Positions 54,685-62,781 of a stretch of DNA of 64,000 bases are shown in pieces (position 1 is the first letter of the stretch; the number at the start of each line of letters is the position of its first letter). The DNA lies in assembly GCA_044226845.1 (NCBI GenBank), contig JBGAGG010000011.1:55411-119410 (forward strand). Reading direction: 5' to 3'. The stretch comes from JAFDZO01 sp044226845 (GTDB taxonomy: Bacteria; Bacteroidota; Ignavibacteria; Tepidaquicellales; Tepidaquicellaceae). Under the pieces are notes generated by a model that was not told where the DNA came from, ran no database searches, and saw only the letters and a list, made by a program, of their open reading frames with translations. The translations under genes were made by a program, and so were the position numbers.

Positions 54685-55038
54685 ATGAAAGACTTTATTA
54701 AAGGCGCTGCGCCTGTGCTTCCCTGCAAAGACGTGGACTCATCAATCGAGTTCTACAAAAACAAATTAGGATTTGATAAAACATGGGTGCACCAGGGATT
54801 TTACGGCGGAGCTTATAACGGTAATTCAGAGTTTCATTTCTATAAATCTCAGGGCGAGATTAATCCTATAATGGTCTATTGCTTTGTGGATAACGCAGAT
54901 GAGGTATTCGAATATGTAAAATCCAACGGAGTCGATACTACCAATGAACCGTGTGACCAGGTTTACGGATTACGTGATTTTAATATAAAAGACCTTGATG
55001 GAAATACCATCTGTTTCGGAAGTGAGATTAAGAAATAA
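54685..55038 (+). CDS. VOC-family (glyoxalase/bleomycin-resistance-like) protein
   Basis: The 117-residue protein is a single VOC unit of two beta-alpha-beta-beta-beta modules: APVLPCKDVDSSIEFYKNKL, FHFYKSQGEIN, and a closing YGLRDFNIKDLDGNTICFGS. The Asp-Leu-Asp-Gly-Asn segment and the final Gly-Ser are typical of bleomycin-resistance-like proteins. Substrate unknown. It lies 57 bases after recG. Confidence 0.85.
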   Translation: MKDFIKGAAPVLPCKDVDSSIEFYKNKLGFDKTWVHQGFYGGAYNGNSEFHFYKSQGEINPIMVYCFVDNADEVFEYVKSNGVDTTNEPCDQVYGLRDFNIKDLDGNTICFGSEIKK

Positions 55039-55049
55039 GCTTTAACACA

Positions 55050-55075
55050 AAAGGCGTGGTCACCCACGCCTTTCT
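55050..55075. terminator. Terminator between the VOC gene and mdh
   Basis: AAAGGCGTGG pairs with CCACGCCTTT (10 bp) around the TCAC loop, followed by TTTCTTT. It lies between convergent genes ending at 55038 and 55105 and can serve both. Confidence 0.85.
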
Positions 55076-55104
55076 TTATACATTATACTTTCTACTTAAT
55101 ACTC

Positions 55105-56034
55105 TTACTTCATATTATCCAATACATCCATCACTTCTTTTACTGATTTAGCAGAGTCGTGAAGCAATTTCATTTCAGCATCGTTCAATTTCAACTCAAT
55201 GATTTTTTCAATACCGTTTGTACCAAGAATAGTAGGTACACCTAAATAAATATCTTTCAATCCGTACTCACCGGTTAACCATGCGCATACAGGAAAAAGT
55301 CTTCTTTGATTTCTTACGATGGATTCTGCCATCTGTGCTGCTGCTGCGCCGGGGGCATACCATGCAGATGTTCCGAGTAATTTAACTATCTCGCCGCCGC
55401 CGACCTTTGTTCTTTCAAGAATTGCATTCAATTTATCTTCAGCAATAAGCTCTGTTACAGGGATACCGCTTATTGTTGTGTATCTTGGAAGCGGAACCAT
55501 TGTATCGCCGTGTCCCCCGAGTAACATACCCTGAATATCTTTAGGGTTTACGTTTAACTCTGTTGCTAAGAAAGCTTTATATCTTGCAGTATCTAAAATT
55601 CCTGCCATACCGAAAACTTTTGTTGACGGTAAGTTTGCATTTAAGTACGTGCAGTATGTCATTACGTCTAAAGGATTTGCAACAACTATAATCGATGTGT
55701 TCGGAGAATATTTAACTACGTTCTGTGTAACGGATTTTACTATAGCTGCATTTGTAGCGATCAAATCATCTCTGCTCATTCCGGGCTTACGCGGAAGTCC
55801 CGATGTGATTACAACTACATCTGAGTTTGCAGTTCTTTCATAGTCATTGGTTACGCCTGTAATTCTTGTATCGTAGTTGTTTACAGGAGCGGTCTGCCAC
55901 ATATCTAATGCCTTGCCCTCGGCAAAATTTTCTTTAATATCGAGAAGGATAACTTCGTTGCATAGCTCTCTGTGAGCGATAACATCTGCGCATGTTGCGC
56001 CAACGTTTCCGGCGCCGATAACAGAAATTTTCAT
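55105..56034 (-). CDS. mdh: Malate dehydrogenase
   Basis: The 309-residue enzyme starts with the Rossmann motif SVIGAGNVGATCAD and an Asp in VILLDI that favours NAD. The catalytic parts are TSGLPRKPGMSRDDL with the mobile loop Arg and GGHGDTMVPLP with the active-site His. This is the LDH-like tetrameric malate dehydrogenase found in Chlorobi and their relatives. It interconverts malate and oxaloacetate in the TCA cycle. It is alone on its transcript. Confidence 0.94.
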   Translation of the reverse strand: MKISVIGAGNVGATCADVIAHRELCNEVILLDIKENFAEGKALDMWQTAPVNNYDTRITGVTNDYERTANSDVVVITSGLPRKPGMSRDDLIATNAAIVKSVTQNVVKYSPNTSIIVVANPLDVMTYCTYLNANLPSTKVFGMAGILDTARYKAFLATELNVNPKDIQGMLLGGHGDTMVPLPRYTTISGIPVTELIAEDKLNAILERTKVGGGEIVKLLGTSAWYAPGAAAAQMAESIVRNQRRLFPVCAWLTGEYGLKDIYLGVPTILGTNGIEKIIELKLNDAEMKLLHDSAKSVKEVMDVLDNMK

Positions 56035-56079
56035 ACTATATATAGGTTAAATTTTTAAATGATGGTTGGTATAAAACAA

Positions 56080-56112
56080 AAAAGGTTACTCTGCAAGACA
56101 GAATAACCTTTT
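56080..56112 (-). terminator. Terminator of rplU-rpmA
   Basis: AAAAGGTTA pairs with TAACCTTTT (9 bp), with an additional inner TCTG/CAGA pairing. It is 28 bases beyond the rpmA stop at 56140 on the minus strand and upstream of mdh. Confidence 0.78.
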
Positions 56113-56139
56113 GAAAAAATAATATCTTAGTAATATAAT

Positions 56140-56403
56140 TTACTTTGCAGCTTCTGCCGGAACAACGTGAATGGTCTTCTTGCCTTTCTTGTCTGTGAAT
56201 TTTACAAGTCCGTCTTTTAATGCAAAGATCGTATAATCTCTGCCTAAGCCTGTGTTAAGTCCGGGAAGGAACTTTGTTCCTCTTTGTCTTATTAATATAT
56301 TACCTGCAACGACTACTTCGCTGCCAAACTTTTTTACGCCTAATCTCTGGGCGTTTGAGTCTCTACCGTTCTTAGAACTTCCGAGTCCTTTTTTGTGAGC
56401 CAT
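56140..56403 (-). CDS. rpmA: 50S ribosomal protein L27
   Basis: The 87-residue protein has the L27 opening AHKKGLGSSKNGRDSNAQRL and RQRGTKFLPG. There is no N-terminal extension to be cleaved. Its tail is a few residues longer than typical. It is 33 bases after rplU in the common order. Confidence 0.97.
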   Translation of the reverse strand: MAHKKGLGSSKNGRDSNAQRLGVKKFGSEVVVAGNILIRQRGTKFLPGLNTGLGRDYTIFALKDGLVKFTDKKGKKTIHVVPAEAAK

Positions 56404-56436
56404 TACTTATTCTCCTGTAAAAAAAATGATTTAAAA

Positions 56437-56745
56437 TTAAGCTATTTTGTCGATAGAAATCTGTGTGTACTGCTGTCTGTGTCCTCTTAAAACTTTGTAA
56501 CCTTTTCTTCTTTTCTTTTTGAAGACGATTACTTTTTCATCTTTAACGTGAGCAAGAACTGTAGCTTCGATTGATTTATTAAGCTTGGGTGCTCCGATAT
56601 CAAATGTGCTGTCATCTGCTGAGAACATTATTACGTTATCAAGCGTTACTTTTGCGCCGATTTCATCATTGAAACGCGGGACATACAATTTTTGCCCTTC
56701 AGAAACTCTGTACTGGCTGCCTTTTATATTTACTATTGCGAACAT
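56437..56745 (-). CDS. rplU: 50S ribosomal protein L21
   Basis: The 102-residue protein opens with MFAIVNIKGSQYRVSEGQKL and ends with KRRKGYKVLRGHRQQYTQIS, the L21 signature. It begins the rplU-rpmA operon; the upstream spacer is full of repeats, so the promoter is not obvious. Confidence 0.96.
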   Translation of the reverse strand: MFAIVNIKGSQYRVSEGQKLYVPRFNDEIGAKVTLDNVIMFSADDSTFDIGAPKLNKSIEATVLAHVKDEKVIVFKKKRRKGYKVLRGHRQQYTQISIDKIA

Positions 56746-56812
56746 AATTAATGATTTTATGAGAATTGTAAAGATAACAATTTTAGAGGATAAATAAAAG
56801 AGAAATTTCTTT

Positions 56813-57327
56813 CAATTTCAGATTTCAAATGTAAAATTTCAGATGTCACAAAAAAGTAACATTTTTGTCCCGTTCTTTGATTTTAGCTTATTTTTTAACA
56901 ATCCATCTTTAAATAATTTTTCTATTTATGATGAATTTTTGACGGATTCTTTAATTTTAGATCATTTTCACACAATCCTTCTTATCAACAAAATTTCTCA
57001 TTTATGATGAATTTTTGACGGATTCTTTAATTTTAGATCATTTTCACACAATCCTTCTTATCAACAAAATTTCTCATTTATGATGAATTTTTGACGGATT
57101 CTTTCGTTTTACTCTGTTTTTCTATAATTCATTATTTGCAAGAAATTTCTACGTCAGTGACGGATTTTTGACGGATTTCTCAATTTCAGATTTCAAATGT
57201 AAAATTTCAGACGCAAGAAAAAGTAACATTATTGTCACATTCTTTAATTCCGGCTTATTTTTGATAGTCCATCTTTTCTACAAAATTTTCATTATTAATG
57301 ATGAATTTTTGACGGATTCTTTGATTT
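56813..57327. repeat. Intergenic repeat region, duplicated ~147-base block
   Basis: The word CAATTTCAGATTTCAAATGT at 56813 recurs at 57181, and the block that follows (AAGTAACATT, then GCTTATTTTT, TCCATCTTT, ATGATGAATTTTTGACGG) is repeated with drift to about 56958 and 57327 respectively. Between the two blocks lies the 76-base tandem array. No protein-coding frame is convincing on either strand over the whole 599-base spacer 56746-57344. Confidence 0.7.
56924..57104. repeat. 76-base tandem repeat, 2.4 copies
   Basis: The 76-base unit begins ATTTATGATGAATTTTTGAC at 56924, 57000 and 57076; the first two copies are identical and the third stops near 57104. Each copy carries TTTTTGACGGATTCTTT, the same word that recurs at 57302-57319 and, in related form, at 57158-57180 and 935-957. 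Confidence 0.88.
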
Positions 57328-57344
57328 TATCAGAAAATCAGAGT

Positions 57345-58241
57345 TTATTTAATAATCTTCTCAATAATAAACTTCGCTATCTTCTCACTATTACTTTCCA
57401 GCATCATCATATGTCCGTTTCCCTCGATTCCATAATCTCCTAACCAGATAAATTCGCTTTTCACCCCAAGCTTTACTAAAAACTCGTGAATTTTAACATC
57501 CAGCTCATACGGATGGTCGGCATCGTCAGTCCCTACTACAATACTGACTTTTGTATCTCCTGCTTTGAATAACTCGCTCATTTTCATCTGGCTTCCGTTA
57601 ATATTTAATCTGTCATGAATCAGTTTTGGCGGCATCGGAATAATCGACGCAAAATAATTATCAAAATACTCCATAGGAAATAACTTACTCTCACCTATAA
57701 ATTTTTTCATCGAATAATCTTTTGAACAAACAAAATTATTTTTAAGACTCAGATCATATTTTATGGGTCCCATTACGACATCCAAACTATCATCCGTCTG
57801 AGATAAAATTTCAGGCACTGACTGAATATTTCCCATTGCTCCGGGTGAGACTGCAATAAGCTGCTTTATACATTCGCCTGCGTTTTCCAACAGCATCCAT
57901 CCGTAAGGACCTGACATTGAATGTGTAAATAAAATAACTTTAGTATTAAGAATCTTCAGGAGTTCTGCAATTGCATTAACAATAAATTCACCGGTAAGCT
58001 CCTGTGGATTTACATATCCGCTTCTACCCGTTCCCGGCCAGTCAATAAGAATAACTTCATATCCTGCCTCGGCAAAATTATAAGCCCATCCCTGACGCCC
58101 GTCAGGAGTTGTTTTATAACACGCTCCCGTATGCGCTGCGCCGTGAATCATAACAATAATGCTTTTATGTTGCACATCATCTTTACGGATGTGTTCGCAG
58201 TACATTTTGTATTCAGGAATGTAGAATATGGATTCTTTCAT
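57345..58241 (-). CDS. Alpha/beta hydrolase
   Basis: The start at 58241 (MKESIFYIPEYKMYCEHIRK) was chosen; a GTG at 58265 would take its first codons from the end of a repeat element. The 298-residue protein has an oxyanion-type MIHGAAHTGACYKTTPDGRQ, the nucleophile elbow THSMSGPYGWML (Ser in HSMSG), a late acidic region (VVGTDDADHPYEL) and a final GNGHMMML with the catalytic His. Substrate unknown, possibly an ester or lactone. Confidence 0.84.
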   Translation of the reverse strand: MKESIFYIPEYKMYCEHIRKDDVQHKSIIVMIHGAAHTGACYKTTPDGRQGWAYNFAEAGYEVILIDWPGTGRSGYVNPQELTGEFIVNAIAELLKILNTKVILFTHSMSGPYGWMLLENAGECIKQLIAVSPGAMGNIQSVPEILSQTDDSLDVVMGPIKYDLSLKNNFVCSKDYSMKKFIGESKLFPMEYFDNYFASIIPMPPKLIHDRLNINGSQMKMSELFKAGDTKVSIVVGTDDADHPYELDVKIHEFLVKLGVKSEFIWLGDYGIEGNGHMMMLESNSEKIAKFIIEKIIK

Positions 58242-58256
58242 GGAATTAGATAAAAC

Positions 58257-58378
58257 AATTGCCACGCGTTTTAACGCGTGGATAAAAACAACTCGCAGTA
58301 TATGCCCTTTAGGGCAATTGCCTTAAAAGGCAAAACCAAGGGAATTATCAAATCCACGAGCTAAAGCTTGTGGCAATT
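58257..58378. repeat. Cluster of four REP-like hairpins bounded by a 9-base inverted repeat
   Basis: Outer ends AATTGCCAC (58257-58265) and GTGGCAATT (58370-58378) are inverted copies. Inside are CCACGCGTT-TT-AACGCGTGG (58262-58281), TGCCCT-TT-AGGGCA (58303-58316), TTGCCTT-AA-AAGGCAA (58318-58333) and CCACGAGCT-AA-AGCTTGTGG (58354-58373, one wobble). Small hairpins of this kind (paired -CCACGAGC...-) are typical of REP elements moved by RAYT-type transposases in related genomes. No transposase gene is in the window. Confidence 0.78.
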
Positions 58379-58434
58379 AAAGGTTAATTTGTAAAGCAAT
58401 ATTATTGTAACATTTTTTATCCTCAAATAATAAA

Positions 58435-58462
58435 ACCTGACAGGATTAAAAACCTGCCAGGT
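58435..58462 (-). terminator. Terminator of the 2-epimerase gene
   Basis: ACCTGACAGG pairs with CCTGCCAGGT (one wobble) around an 8-base A/T loop, and on the minus strand is followed by TTTTATTATTT. The ACCTGNCAGG hairpin is a common terminator type in this group of bacteria. Confidence 0.75.
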
Positions 58463-58509
58463 CTATTTATAAGAACTCGTAAATATACTAAAAAATTATT
58501 TTATAAAAA

Positions 58510-58540
58510 TTTTTTCTTCCCTATTAGTAGGTAGAAAAAA
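58510..58540. repeat. Inverted repeat with CTATTAGTA centre, copy 2
   Basis: TTTTTTCTTCC and GGTAGAAAAAA form an 11-base arm pair with one mismatch, around the nonamer CTATTAGTA. The core is shared with 1128-1150, about 57 kb away. It lies 15 bases past the end of the 2-epimerase gene. Confidence 0.6.
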
Positions 58541-58554
58541 CTTGACACAAATAA

Positions 58555-59649
58555 TTATTTATTGCTGTAAATACTTAAAAGCTGCTTAACAATTCTTGGT
58601 GAAGTCCTGCCGTCCCAGAATTTCGGAGTGCCGCCTTTTTTCCAACTACCTGAAAATAATTTTTGAAAGTATGATTTGAATTTATACGGGTCTATTCCTG
58701 CTAATATGTTCGTGCCTTCAGTAACTGTCTCAGGGCGCTCAGTATTTTTTCTGAGAGTAACGCATGGGATTTTCATAACAGTTGTCTCTTCCTGTATTCC
58801 GCCTGAATCGGTTATCACTGCAAAAGAATTTTTTACAAGATAAATAAACTCAAGGTAGCCGAGCGGGTCGGTAATAATAAATTTATCCGATAACTTTATC
58901 TGTTTTAAATTTTTCTGAGTTCTCGGATGAACAGGAAAAACGATTTTGTAATCCTTAGATGTTTCTTCTAAAGTCTTTAAAAGCATTTTTAAATTTTCTG
59001 CATCATCAACATTAGAAGGTCTGTGCAAAGTCACAACTAAATATTTCTTCGGCTTTAATTTATATTTGTCAAAAAACGCAGGCTTCTTTAATTTATTTAA
59101 GTTTGCCTTCAGAGTATCAATCATCGTATTGCCGACAAAAAATAACTTATGATTTCCGTGTCCTTCTTTTCTTAAATTTTTATTGGCAAGTTCAGATGTA
59201 GTAAAAAAATAATCTGCAATGGAATCTGTAACTAATCTGTTTATCTCTTCCGGCATTTCCATATCGCGCGAGCGTATGCCTCCTTCAACATGAGCAACAT
59301 CTATATTCAATTTCTTTGCAGAGATGCTGCATGCCATTGTTGAATTTACATCGCCGACAACTAAAACTATATCAGGTCTGTTTTCAATTAATTCTTTTTC
59401 AAACTTTACCATAATATTCGCCGTCTGCTCTGCATGGGAGCCGGACCCGACTCCTAAATTAACGTCGGGCTCGGGAATATTAAGCTGTTTAAAAAAACTG
59501 TGCGATAGCTTCTCATCATAATGCTGCCCCGTATGAACTAAACGGAACGTAATATCTTTTCCAAGTTTCTGAACTCTTTTTATCTCGTGAATTATCGGAG
59601 CTATCTTCATGAAGTTCGGACGCGCCCCTGCTACTAAAGTTACTTTCAA
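58555..59649 (-). CDS. wecB: UDP-N-acetylglucosamine 2-epimerase
   Basis: The 364-residue enzyme has the non-hydrolysing 2-epimerase motifs: VAGARPNFMKIAPIIHEI, HTGQHYDEKLS, VVGDVNSTMACSISAKK, AHVEGGIRSRDMEMPEEINR, TLHRPSNVDD and TDSGGIQEE. It interconverts UDP-GlcNAc and UDP-ManNAc for surface polysaccharides. It ends the polysaccharide gene run with the terminator at 58435-58462. Confidence 0.92.
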   Translation of the reverse strand: MKVTLVAGARPNFMKIAPIIHEIKRVQKLGKDITFRLVHTGQHYDEKLSHSFFKQLNIPEPDVNLGVGSGSHAEQTANIMVKFEKELIENRPDIVLVVGDVNSTMACSISAKKLNIDVAHVEGGIRSRDMEMPEEINRLVTDSIADYFFTTSELANKNLRKEGHGNHKLFFVGNTMIDTLKANLNKLKKPAFFDKYKLKPKKYLVVTLHRPSNVDDAENLKMLLKTLEETSKDYKIVFPVHPRTQKNLKQIKLSDKFIITDPLGYLEFIYLVKNSFAVITDSGGIQEETTVMKIPCVTLRKNTERPETVTEGTNILAGIDPYKFKSYFQKLFSGSWKKGGTPKFWDGRTSPRIVKQLLSIYSNK

Positions 59650-59740
59650 TTTTTAAATAGTAAAAAGTTAAAAAATTAATTCTGTTCATAGATAACATAA
59701 ATCTTATTTCTTAAATCAAAAATCTTAAATCTTATATGCT

Positions 59741-61432
59741 TTAATAATCTATTCTCATCGTTGCGAAGAAATAATTATTGTTATACTTCTTTGATTGAAA
59801 AATATTATCTATATCGTTATACACATATTTTAATTCAAGAAAGAACTGTTTCAGCGGCTCTATCTTTAAAAATGCTGTTACAATATTTCTGTTTATTCTG
59901 TTACCGTCAAGGAAACTGGTAGAGTTGGGATAATTATCCCCTACTCCGTTATTAATATTTCCGCCGTAGTTAATTACAACATTGCCGAGTGAGTCATATA
60001 CAATTCCTTCGCCCGAACGCTGGAACTGGTATTGTAAATCGAGCCTTACTCTTTGTGTAACATTATAAGAAAGTTTTAACGCAACTTCATCTGAGTTAGG
60101 GCTTAGCTTTGCTCCCAGAGGCATTCCCCAATTAGTGTAAGTTGTCTTTAATGAGCGGTGTGTATAAACGAAAGGATCAAGATGCGTATACTCCAAAGCT
60201 CCTGTAAGATTCGGAATTGTAAAAGCATTAGTCCATAAAGCTCCAAGCTGCCATCCGAATTTTGTATCGGCTGCAATAAACTCTTTTGGCTTTGTAATTG
60301 CGCCAAGGCTTAGCTCATCAACAAGCAATGTCCCTTGCAAAGCAAGATTTTTCACCGGCTGAATTTCCATATCGATGCCGAAAAGATTGTTGTTAGGGTT
60401 CGAGTTCACAACGTCGTTGTAATCGACCGATATGAGAAAGCTTACAGGATTTAAATTTGAAAAGCTGAATGACTGCGATGCAGTTACAAGCGATTCCCAG
60501 AATCCAATTCTGAACTTCGGAGAAAAATTTACATCAAGTCTGTGTGTAGCAATAGTTTTATTTTGAATATCACGGCCGAGCGAATCACCTTTAAGTCCGC
60601 CGTAAGTAAATGAATACCTTAATGCTTTATACTGAAGTTTAAGATTAATAACGTCGAACGGAACTGTGTTGTTAGAAAAATATAATTTATCTATGTAGCC
60701 GAAGCCCTGTGTAAATGCTTCACGTCCGACAGTCAGCGCAAGCCAGTTGCTCTGCGTCTGATATCTTAAATATCCTTCGAATGAATCGAAATATCCTTCA
60801 TTCGGGAATTTTCTTGCTGCTGCAAGGCGGGGGTCAGTTGCTCTGCCGAACACAACAGCTTTATCATCGCCCGACATTTTGCTGCCGTTTGTTGCGCGGA
60901 GATAAAACCCGACTGAGTTAAAAAGTGTTCCTCGGAAACGTAAACCTATTTCACCGAGACTTAAAGAATTACTTCCCAGTGTATCTCCACTGGATTTCCT
61001 ATAAGAGTATGACCATAATCCATCAACAAAGAATGAAGCATTCGAATCTAAATATTTATATAAATACTTTTGTTTATCATTGGAAAACATTTTTTTGCCG
61101 TCCCATCCCTCAACAAAACTCGAAACTTTTGAATTAACCTGTTTCCCTAAATCATATTCAAATTCGTTCAGATAATCTTCGAGAAATTTTTTATCAACTG
61201 AAGTAAGAGTGCTTTTATTATTGTTGATAGTAACAAGAAATTTTCCAATCTCTCCTCTGGAAATCGGTATCTGAGAAGAGTTGTAATCAATAATATCTGC
61301 AAGCTGCATTCTCTTCAGGAAATCATAAACAGGATGAGAAGGAGGCGCCATTTCAACCTGCGCAAATAATGAAACAGGCAGCGCGCAGAATATAAAAAAG
61401 ACTGCGGTTAAAAATTGTAATCTAAATTTCAT
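59741..61432 (-). CDS. Wzi-like outer-membrane protein
   Basis: The 563-residue protein has a signal peptide (MKFRLQFLTAVFFIFCALPV, cleavage FA-QV), a helical N-terminal region (~25-110; PVYDFLKRMQLADII, typical of the Wzi-associated linker) and a long beta-barrel that ends in the aromatic motif MRIDY. It resembles the capsule assembly family (PF14052-type), which in E. coli Wzi anchors capsule polysaccharide. Location next to a 2-epimerase and a sugar transferase supports a surface polysaccharide role. Confidence 0.8.
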   Translation of the reverse strand: MKFRLQFLTAVFFIFCALPVSLFAQVEMAPPSHPVYDFLKRMQLADIIDYNSSQIPISRGEIGKFLVTINNNKSTLTSVDKKFLEDYLNEFEYDLGKQVNSKVSSFVEGWDGKKMFSNDKQKYLYKYLDSNASFFVDGLWSYSYRKSSGDTLGSNSLSLGEIGLRFRGTLFNSVGFYLRATNGSKMSGDDKAVVFGRATDPRLAAARKFPNEGYFDSFEGYLRYQTQSNWLALTVGREAFTQGFGYIDKLYFSNNTVPFDVINLKLQYKALRYSFTYGGLKGDSLGRDIQNKTIATHRLDVNFSPKFRIGFWESLVTASQSFSFSNLNPVSFLISVDYNDVVNSNPNNNLFGIDMEIQPVKNLALQGTLLVDELSLGAITKPKEFIAADTKFGWQLGALWTNAFTIPNLTGALEYTHLDPFVYTHRSLKTTYTNWGMPLGAKLSPNSDEVALKLSYNVTQRVRLDLQYQFQRSGEGIVYDSLGNVVINYGGNINNGVGDNYPNSTSFLDGNRINRNIVTAFLKIEPLKQFFLELKYVYNDIDNIFQSKKYNNNYFFATMRIDY

Positions 61433-61469
61433 TAGGAAAAAGGGTTTGGTTGGTATTGGGGAATAAAAA

Positions 61470-61497
61470 AAAAGCGCCGTAATAAAATTATGCGCTT
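61470..61497 (-). terminator. Terminator overlapping the end of the sugar transferase gene
   Basis: On the minus strand AAGCGC ... GCGCTT with an inner A/T stem is followed by a long T-run (61463-61473 on the plus strand as A). The hairpin overlaps the stop codon at 61488-61490. Confidence 0.7.
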
Positions 61498-62585
61498 CTT
61501 GCTCTTTTGAGCAGAATATTATGAAAAGCTTTGAAAAAATATTTTATATCGGTGCGTATAGGAGCTTTTTCATAGGCATCAAGATATTTTTTTTCCGACT
61601 CTATAATTTCATCAAGAGTTTGAGGCATATCGGCATAATAAGGCGGCACTAAACCGGGTCTGTGCTTTGCTCTTTTTTCTTTTAACTCGTCATCGTATAA
61701 ATTAAAATAATGAAGGCTTAATGGTCTTACACCTACAAGCTTTAATTCGCCTTTTAACAAATTGAAAATCATAGGAAGCTCATCCAGCCAGATCTTTCTG
61801 AATAATTTCCCCGCTGTTGTAATTCTGAAATCGTTCTCGAATTTTCCGCCCTGCTTCAGATTATTTTTTTTGTAAATATATTCCTGAAGGTATTCTGCAT
61901 AAGGATGCATAGTGCGGAATTTATAAACGCGGATTATCTTACCGCCCTTTCCGATTCTTCTCATTCTGATAAGCGGGCCGTAGCTGGGCTTCATATCATA
62001 AGAAGGCTCTTTAACTTTTCGTGTTACGAAGAAAAGATTATTATTTATTTCCTGATACTCTATTATTTCAAACCCGCATGATACAAGTCTGCCAAGAGTT
62101 TCAGCTACTGAAAAAACTCTGTTGCGTCCTTTTGTTAATGCAAAATATATTCTTTTAGTCACTGACCACTTTGGGAATACTCTTTTTAAAATATAATCAA
62201 GAGTATAATATGGATAAGAAATTATCTTTGGAAATTTTTTAAGTATTCTTTTTTTACGCTCGAAAGATGTTTCAACGTAGCTGATAAATTTTCCGCCCGG
62301 TTCAAGTTTTTCGTTTACCTTTTCGAAAAATTTATTGAGAAGCCTTACATCATTTATTCTCTGAAGATTTACAATATACGGCTGACCTTTGGAAAGGAAT
62401 TCAAGATGCGAACTTTCTTTTGCAGTTAAAAAGCTTGAGTGATCAAACCTTTCGATATGCTTGCGAATGTATTTTACAACTTCTTTACTAGGCTTGTAAT
62501 ATTTTTCGGACTTAACAAATTTAAATATGCCCGGATTGGCCGTCTCTATTGCGGCAATATCTATATTTGGCTTAGTAATATTCAA
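61488..62585 (-). CDS. Sugar transferase with N-terminal methyltransferase-like domain
   Basis: Residues ~185-365 form a bacterial sugar transferase (PF02397-type): GPLIRMRRIGKGGKIIRVYK, FRTMHPYAEY, the catalytic and positional KIWLDELPMIFNLLKGE, LVGVRPLS and HRPGLVPPY. Such enzymes transfer a sugar phosphate to undecaprenyl phosphate to start polysaccharide synthesis. The usual N-terminal four-helix membrane region is missing; instead residues ~1-180 resemble part of a SAM-methyltransferase fold (VNEKLEPGGKFISYVETSFE) without a clear SAM-binding glycine motif. The protein may be peripherally bound to the membrane. Confidence 0.82.
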   Translation of the reverse strand: MNITKPNIDIAAIETANPGIFKFVKSEKYYKPSKEVVKYIRKHIERFDHSSFLTAKESSHLEFLSKGQPYIVNLQRINDVRLLNKFFEKVNEKLEPGGKFISYVETSFERKKRILKKFPKIISYPYYTLDYILKRVFPKWSVTKRIYFALTKGRNRVFSVAETLGRLVSCGFEIIEYQEINNNLFFVTRKVKEPSYDMKPSYGPLIRMRRIGKGGKIIRVYKFRTMHPYAEYLQEYIYKKNNLKQGGKFENDFRITTAGKLFRKIWLDELPMIFNLLKGELKLVGVRPLSLHYFNLYDDELKEKRAKHRPGLVPPYYADMPQTLDEIIESEKKYLDAYEKAPIRTDIKYFFKAFHNILLKRARSA

Positions 62586-62781
62586 TATCTCAAAGGGGGA
62601 AAAATATTTAGTATATCTTACAATACAGATTACTTCTAAATTTTCTCGTAGTTAATATACCTTAAAATAGTATAAAAAACAAATAAAAGTTTATAATAAT
62701 GTCCTTCCAAAAATCCTGCTTTTCAGACTGCAAAAAACTCTAAGTTTGTAATTATTAATTATTTAGATCTGAAAATTCTTA

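Larger units (their letters stand above)
58242..58554. other. Non-coding spacer of 313 bases
   Basis: It contains the REP-like cluster, then a terminator (58435-58462) and a copy of the TTCTTCCCTATTAGTAGG motif (58510-58540). No gene was seen. The promoter of the hydrolase gene must lie here. Confidence 0.65.

Noticed and set aside
56924..57104. 76-base tandem copies as a CRISPR array
   Set aside because: The copies are contiguous with no unique spacers between them and only 2.4 units exist; there are no cas genes in the window.
58242..58265. GTG start for the alpha/beta hydrolase
   Set aside because: The first codons are the inverted-repeat end of the REP-like element; the ATG at 58241 is better.
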